Positions 6,262-9,720 of a stretch of DNA of 9,720 nucleotides are shown here, one piece after another (the stretch's first letter is position 1; each line of letters starts with the position of its first letter). Under the pieces are notes generated by a model, which worked only from the letters and a program-made list of their open reading frames with translations, was not told where the DNA came from and made no database searches. Position numbers and translations under genes: made by a program. Origin of the DNA: Betaproteobacteria bacterium (lineage in GTDB: Bacteria > Pseudomonadota > Gammaproteobacteria > Burkholderiales > Burkholderiaceae_C); the NCBI GenBank assembly GCA_009922295.1, contig RFWA01000072.1, forward strand, positions 1 to 9,720. Reading direction: 5' to 3'.

Positions 6262-7163
6262 GACCGAGCCTCCTTGGCTTGAATACCGGGATTGACCGTC
6301 AACCAGGCACTGGCAATGCCGCTGCCGGCGATCACCAACATGCCAAGGACGGCCCACTGATCGGGGACATGGTCGAACACCAGCCAGCCGCCGAGGACAG
6401 CAAAGCCAATGTGGCCATACATAAAGGGCATCAACACCACGGTAGGCGCGTGCTGATAGGCCTGGGTCAGTACGAAATGACCTGCAGCACCCATCAAACC
6501 CATCAGCACCATCAGACCCCACAGCTTGAATGAATCCAAGGCCTGCCAACCCATGGGCAACGCGATCACTGCCAGGACCGCACAAAACCAGACGCTGCAC
6601 AAATGGGTGCTAGCGGCGCTGTCGTACCGGCCTAGATGACTGGTCAGCAGCTGAACAGATGAGTTCGATAACAGGCAACCCAATGGCAGCAAGGCGCCCC
6701 AACCCAGACTTTGCCCTCCGGGCTTGATGATCATCAGTGTGCCCATAAGCCCGCCCATGACAAACAGCCATTGGATCGGTGCGATGCGCTGCTTGAGCAC
6801 TGCCACGGCCAGCACGGTCACCAGCATAGGCGTGACCATGACAATGGCCGTGAACTCCCCAATAGGCATCAGCTTGAGCGCCGATACCGCCATCACCGTG
6901 CTGGCGGCCAGCAAGGCCCCGCGCAGCAGCTGCAATCGAGGTTGACTGATACGAAGCAGCGCTCGGCCGTGTAGCGGCAACAGGACCAGGGTTGAAACCA
7001 GTGCCTGCATCAGGAAACGGATCGATAACATCATCACCAGCGTGACGCTGGCAACGACGTACTTGGCGGTGGTGTCTAGGATCGAAAAAAACAGCCCGGC
7101 CAACAGCATATAAAGAATCCCCGCGAGGGCCGTTGCACGGACAGGGTTCACGGCCGGCGCCAT
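6258..7163 (-). CDS. EamA/DMT-superfamily transporter
   Basis: The 301-residue inner-membrane protein has the two-fold EamA repeat of the drug/metabolite transporter superfamily, whose members import or export small metabolites. The first repeat covers about 12-148 and includes DTTAKYVV and the helix IGEFTAIVMVTPMLVTVLAV, then KQRIAPIQW. The second covers about 153-290, with LTQAYQHAPTVVLMPFMYG and the FDHVPDQWAVLGM loop typical of the end of EamA repeats. About ten hydrophobic helices can be counted. ATG 7163 is the first start after an in-frame stop at 7173-7175; no clear Shine-Dalgarno is seen. It lies 33 bp after dctM, and its TGA overlaps the GTG start of the dehydratase, so it is embedded in the operon. 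Substrate and direction of transport cannot be read from the sequence. Confidence 0.92.
   Translation of the reverse strand: MAPAVNPVRATALAGILYMLLAGLFFSILDTTAKYVVASVTLVMMLSIRFLMQALVSTLVLLPLHGRALLRISQPRLQLLRGALLAASTVMAVSALKLMPIGEFTAIVMVTPMLVTVLAVAVLKQRIAPIQWLFVMGGLMGTLMIIKPGGQSLGWGALLPLGCLLSNSSVQLLTSHLGRYDSAASTHLCSVWFCAVLAVIALPMGWQALDSFKLWGLMVLMGLMGAAGHFVLTQAYQHAPTVVLMPFMYGHIGFAVLGGWLVFDHVPDQWAVLGMLVIAGSGIASAWLTVNPGIQAKEARS
6269..6275 (-). promoter_or_regulatory. Ribosome binding site that fixes the GTG start of the dehydratase gene
   Basis: On the minus strand this reads AAGGAGG, seven bases before GTG 6261 and inside the end of the DMT transporter gene. It is the strongest Shine-Dalgarno in the window. 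It decides the start against the much longer open frame that runs up to 6600. Confidence 0.85.
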
Positions 7164-7196
7164 CGGACTGAATCAGACTTCACAAATAAGAGCGGG

Positions 7197-8471
7197 TCAA
7201 CCGCGGAACAGGTTTGGCAGTCCGGTAGAGAGCACGGGAAAGTACACCAGGACCACAATGAGAGTGATCTCGGCATAGAAGAAAAGCGCCAGTTCCGACC
7301 AAAGCGCCCGCATGGTGATGTTGCCGATCTTGCAGGCCACAAAAAGGCATATGCCTACCGGCGGCGATATCAAGCCCAGCGTGACGCTGACAATCATCAC
7401 CATCGAGAAATGGATGTCGTCGATGCCCATGCCTCGGGTGATGGGCAACAGCACCGGCGCCAGCAGCAGCAAGGCAGGGCCTGCATCCAGCGCCAGCCCT
7501 ACGATCAAAAAAGCAATCACGCAGACGAGCAAAAAAGTGTTCGGGTAATCCTTGAAAACGGAGACCACCGCCGCCGTGCCTTCGGCCACGCCAGCCAGGA
7601 TCAGGACGTAGTTCACCACCTCGACCGCTGCGATCAGCAAAAACAGGCCCGCAGTCAAGCGCGCGGAATTCCGTGCCGCCTGCATAAAGCCAGAGAAATT
7701 CAGGGTGCGGAACACAAAGGTGCCAAGAAACGCAGCGTAGATCACCGCGATACCGCCCGCCTCTGTAGGGGTAAAAGCGCCAGAGATGGTTCCCAAAACG
7801 ATGAACGCGGGCAGGCTCATGACCAGCAGCCCATCGCGGGCCAGGCGCGGTATTTCGGCCTTTTCAATCTTGATCGTCGAGATCGGCATATCGCCACGAC
7901 GACCCCGCCAGAAAACGACCAGGGCACAGGCAACACCCAGCAAGAGGCCGGGTACGATGCCGGCCAGAAACAGCTTCAGCACAGAGATGTCGGCCACCGC
8001 CGCGTACAAGACCATGATCACCGAGGGCGGAATGATGGGCCCAATGACAGACGCTGCCACCACCACGGCAGCGGAGAATGACTTGCTGTAACCCTCTTTG
8101 GCCATGCCATTGATGAAGATGTTGCCTAAAGCAGCAATGTCTGCCACCGCGGTGCCTGATATGCCGGAGAACATCACGGACGCCAGGATCGCGGCATAGG
8201 CTGTTCCAGCGCGTACGCGCCCAACCAGAATCTGCGCCAGATGGATGATGCGCTCACTGATGCCACCGCGGTTCATCAATTCGCCGGCAAAGACGTAGAA
8301 CGGTGCAGCCATCAGCACGAAAGTATCCAGGCCTGAGAACATGCGCGAGATGACGTTGAGCTGCTGTTCGCCTGTAAACCACAGCGCAAAAGAGCCTGCC
8401 AACGCAAACGCATAGCTGATCGGCAGCCCGGCCACCAGCAGCAAGGTAAGGACAATGGCAATCGCGATCAT
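7197..8471 (-). CDS. dctM: TRAP transporter large permease subunit DctM
   Basis: This is the 12-helix-class membrane subunit of a tripartite ATP-independent periplasmic transporter, which uses a sodium or proton gradient to bring in a ligand delivered by the DctP protein. The 424 residues fit the family. Motifs include APFYVFAGELMNRGGIS at 56-72, FSGISGTAVADIAALG at 101-116, GPIIPPSVIMVLYA at 144-157, and near the C terminus LGLISPPVGICLFVACKIGNI. The start ATG 8471 overlaps the dctQ stop by 4 bp and has AAGGAG eight bases upstream. The EamA transporter follows after 33 bp. Confidence 0.96.
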   Translation of the reverse strand: MIAIAIVLTLLLVAGLPISYAFALAGSFALWFTGEQQLNVISRMFSGLDTFVLMAAPFYVFAGELMNRGGISERIIHLAQILVGRVRAGTAYAAILASVMFSGISGTAVADIAALGNIFINGMAKEGYSKSFSAAVVVAASVIGPIIPPSVIMVLYAAVADISVLKLFLAGIVPGLLLGVACALVVFWRGRRGDMPISTIKIEKAEIPRLARDGLLVMSLPAFIVLGTISGAFTPTEAGGIAVIYAAFLGTFVFRTLNFSGFMQAARNSARLTAGLFLLIAAVEVVNYVLILAGVAEGTAAVVSVFKDYPNTFLLVCVIAFLIVGLALDAGPALLLLAPVLLPITRGMGIDDIHFSMVMIVSVTLGLISPPVGICLFVACKIGNITMRALWSELALFFYAEITLIVVLVYFPVLSTGLPNLFRG

Positions 8472-8965
8472 GCTGACAACTCCTTGACATCAGACTGGGG
8501 CCATAGTGCAGCGGCAATCTTGTGCAGGCTGACCACTGCCAGCATCAAACCGCCAACGGTGGTCGCGCCATAGACATACACCATCTGCAGCCCGACAGCC
8601 GGCGATGTCTGCATGCCGTTGAGGATGCAAAACTTGGTGCCCTGCCAGACGATGAGGACGCAAAAAACCAGCACAACACACTGAAGTGCGGCCTGATGCC
8701 AGGCCTGAAAACGCGGATTTTTCACCTCGGCAAAGAGGTTCATATCCATGTGGTCGCCGTACAGGCTGGCCGCTGCCGCACCAGCAAAGGTCAGCCAGAC
8801 CGTGGTGTAACGCACCATCTCCTCGGTCCAGAACAGCGGCGCATTCATGGCATACCGGGTGAACACCTGCGCCAGGTTGAGCAGTACGCTGATCAATAAC
8901 AACCAGGCGATGAAGTGGTCGGAGAAACGGCCGACAAGCCGGCCCAGGCGGTGTATCAATTTCAT
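8468..8965 (-). CDS. dctQ: TRAP transporter small permease subunit DctQ
   Basis: This is the four-helix small membrane subunit that forms a complex with DctM. The 165 residues have predicted helices at about 15-35, 52-71, 93-112 and 127-148. The family signature FWTEEMVRYTTVWLTFAGAA lies at 45-64 (Trp46, Glu48, Glu49, Arg52, Trp57), followed by GDHMDMN at 70-76. The start ATG 8965 has AGGA six bases upstream. The stop overlaps the dctM start by 4 bp. A 113-bp spacer separates it from dctP. Confidence 0.95.
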   Translation of the reverse strand: MKLIHRLGRLVGRFSDHFIAWLLLISVLLNLAQVFTRYAMNAPLFWTEEMVRYTTVWLTFAGAAAASLYGDHMDMNLFAEVKNPRFQAWHQAALQCVVLVFCVLIVWQGTKFCILNGMQTSPAVGLQMVYVYGATTVGGLMLAVVSLHKIAAALWPQSDVKELSA

Positions 8966-8995
8966 CGACTATCCTGCGTCAAAAAGTGGATTTCA

Positions 8996-9027
8996 GGCCA
9001 CGTGGTCGCCCATTTTCGTACGTGGCC
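8996..9027 (-). repeat. Hairpin A in the dctP-dctQ spacer (8-bp perfect stem)
   Basis: GGCCACGT at 8996-9003 and ACGTGGCC at 9020-9027 are perfect inverted repeats around a 16-base loop. On the mRNA it lies about 50 bases after the dctP stop. It has no U-run directly after it, although five U occur about 10 bases further on, so it is not a canonical terminator. It could protect the dctP message or attenuate read-through into the permeases, as is common where the binding protein is needed in excess. Confidence 0.5.
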
Positions 9028-9050
9028 GGGCCCTCCACAGGCTCCGGCCA
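9023..9050 (-). repeat. Hairpin B in the dctP-dctQ spacer (7-bp perfect stem), overlapping hairpin A
   Basis: TGGCCGG at 9023-9029 and CCGGCCA at 9044-9050 are perfect inverted repeats with a 14-base loop. The arm 9023-9029 shares five bases with the second arm of hairpin A (9020-9027), so both structures cannot form at once. Hairpin B forms first as the operon is transcribed from dctP towards dctQ. No ORF, clear promoter or other motif was seen in the rest of the 113-bp spacer (8966-9078). Confidence 0.45.
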
Positions 9051-9078
9051 GGCGGTTCGATCTATCAGGTAGGGTCGA

Positions 9079-9720
9079 TCAATTCGCGTACGACTTGCGC
9101 GTTGTATCCCGCACCGCCTCTAGCAACTTGTCAACCACTGGGCGCCCAACTTGCGACGCAATGAACTCAATCACCGGCTCCTGGCTGGCCTTGCGGAAGG
9201 CATCTTTCTCGGTCGGTGAGTTGACATACACCTTGGTACCAGCGACGCGGATCTTCTGGATCGCCTGCAGGCTGTCCATGGATTTTCGGGAGTTGGCCAC
9301 CTCGGCATGCACGGCCGCACCGTCCATCAGGATTTGACGCATGTCCGGGCTCAGGCCCTGGAACACCCGGTCGTTGATCACGATGAAGTGCAGACCATAG
9401 ATGTGCTCATTCACCGACATGAATTTTTGTACCTCAAACAGCTTGCCATCCCAGATGGTGGCCGACGCATTTTCCTGCCCGTCAACCACACCCTGCTTCA
9501 ATGAGGTGACCAGCTCCGGGTAAGCAATTGGTGTAGCCGCAGCACCCATGGACTTCATGAAGTTGACGTACACCTGGGACTGCATGGTACGCATCTTCAG
9601 GCCCTTGAGGTCATCAGGGCTTTTGATCTCGCGCGTGTTGTTGGTCAGGTTGCGAAAACCGTTTTCTGACAGCGCCAGCGTACGAATACCGGTGGCCTTG
9701 CGCATGTCCTCGTTCATTTC
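9079..9720 (-). CDS. dctP: TRAP transporter solute-binding protein DctP, 5'-truncated by window edge
   Basis: This is the periplasmic receptor that captures the ligand for the DctQM permease. The C-terminal 213 residues are visible; about 110-120, including the signal peptide, lie beyond 9720, since the frame stays open to the edge (an ATG at 9717 is internal). The ligand-binding core is clear: SPDDLKGLKMRTMQSQVYVN, in which the Arg encoded at 9589-9591 is the family arginine that usually pairs with a ligand carboxylate. AATPIAYPELVTSLKQGVVDG then leads into QENASATIWDGK, and the hinge region LHFIVINDRVFQGLSPDMRQ follows. The protein ends with a helical C terminus (DTTRKSYAN). The arginine supports a carboxylate ligand, consistent with the sugar-acid dehydratase downstream. 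Confidence 0.95.
   Translation of the reverse strand, partial: EMNEDMRKATGIRTLALSENGFRNLTNNTREIKSPDDLKGLKMRTMQSQVYVNFMKSMGAAATPIAYPELVTSLKQGVVDGQENASATIWDGKLFEVQKFMSVNEHIYGLHFIVINDRVFQGLSPDMRQILMDGAAVHAEVANSRKSMDSLQAIQKIRVAGTKVYVNSPTEKDAFRKASQEPVIEFIASQVGRPVVDKLLEAVRDTTRKSYAN

Noticed and set aside
6262..6600. N-terminal extension of the dehydratase frame up to an ATG at 6600
   Set aside because: It lies wholly inside the DMT transporter coding sequence, and the family N terminus begins at the GTG at 6261, which has a strong ribosome binding site.
7410..8081. 223-residue open frame on the plus strand, antisense to dctM
   Set aside because: Its composition (Gln, His, Arg, Asp) mirrors hydrophobic codons of the opposite strand, and dctM is certain there.

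Overview
The window looks like a chromosomal segment from a betaproteobacterium, probably Burkholderiales/Comamonadaceae (Rhodoferax/Polaromonas-like). This rests on GC-rich coding, the style of the protein families and the gene order; no rRNA or marker gene is present to settle it. It is almost fully coding: 12 genes, two of them cut by the window edges. There are no tRNA/rRNA genes, insertion sequences or CRISPR arrays. The longest non-coding stretch is about 113 bp.

Plus strand, 1-3244: a compact housekeeping/redox cluster. It holds the C-terminal three quarters of the protein AMPylator SelO, methionine-R-sulfoxide reductase MsrB, the inner-membrane septation protein YciB, a BolA-family protein, and an exported parvulin-type peptidyl-prolyl isomerase. 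msrB/yciB and yciB/bolA overlap by 4 bp (ATGA), so translational coupling is likely. The first three functional themes (SelO redox signalling, methionine sulfoxide repair, BolA with monothiol glutaredoxins) all touch thiol/oxidative stress. Both SelO redox cysteines are kept.

Minus strand, 9720 down to 3269: a catabolic operon read right to left. It encodes a TRAP solute-binding protein (dctP, its start lies beyond the window), the TRAP small permease (dctQ), the TRAP large permease (dctM), an EamA/DMT-family transporter, a D-galactonate-dehydratase-like enolase-superfamily enzyme and a D-2-hydroxyacid-dehydrogenase-family protein. A DUF1624/HGSNAT-like membrane protein follows after a 42-bp gap. 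Three junctions (dctQ/dctM, DMT/dehydratase, dehydratase/dehydrogenase) are 4-bp ATGA/GTGA overlaps. The plausible logic is high-affinity uptake of a carboxylated sugar or similar hydroxy acid, dehydration to a 2-keto-3-deoxy acid, and an NAD(P)-linked step. The substrate is not known. No aldolase, kinase or regulator is visible here, so they would have to lie upstream of dctP or elsewhere.

The most unusual signals are in this operon. The hydroxyacid dehydrogenase appears to lack the usual catalytic Glu at a site marked by an 11-bp direct repeat that doubles the DVF motif. The dehydratase has Glu where the DgoD first metal ligand is Asp. The dctP-dctQ spacer can form two mutually exclusive hairpins. 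A second transporter of a different class sits between the TRAP genes and the enzymes.
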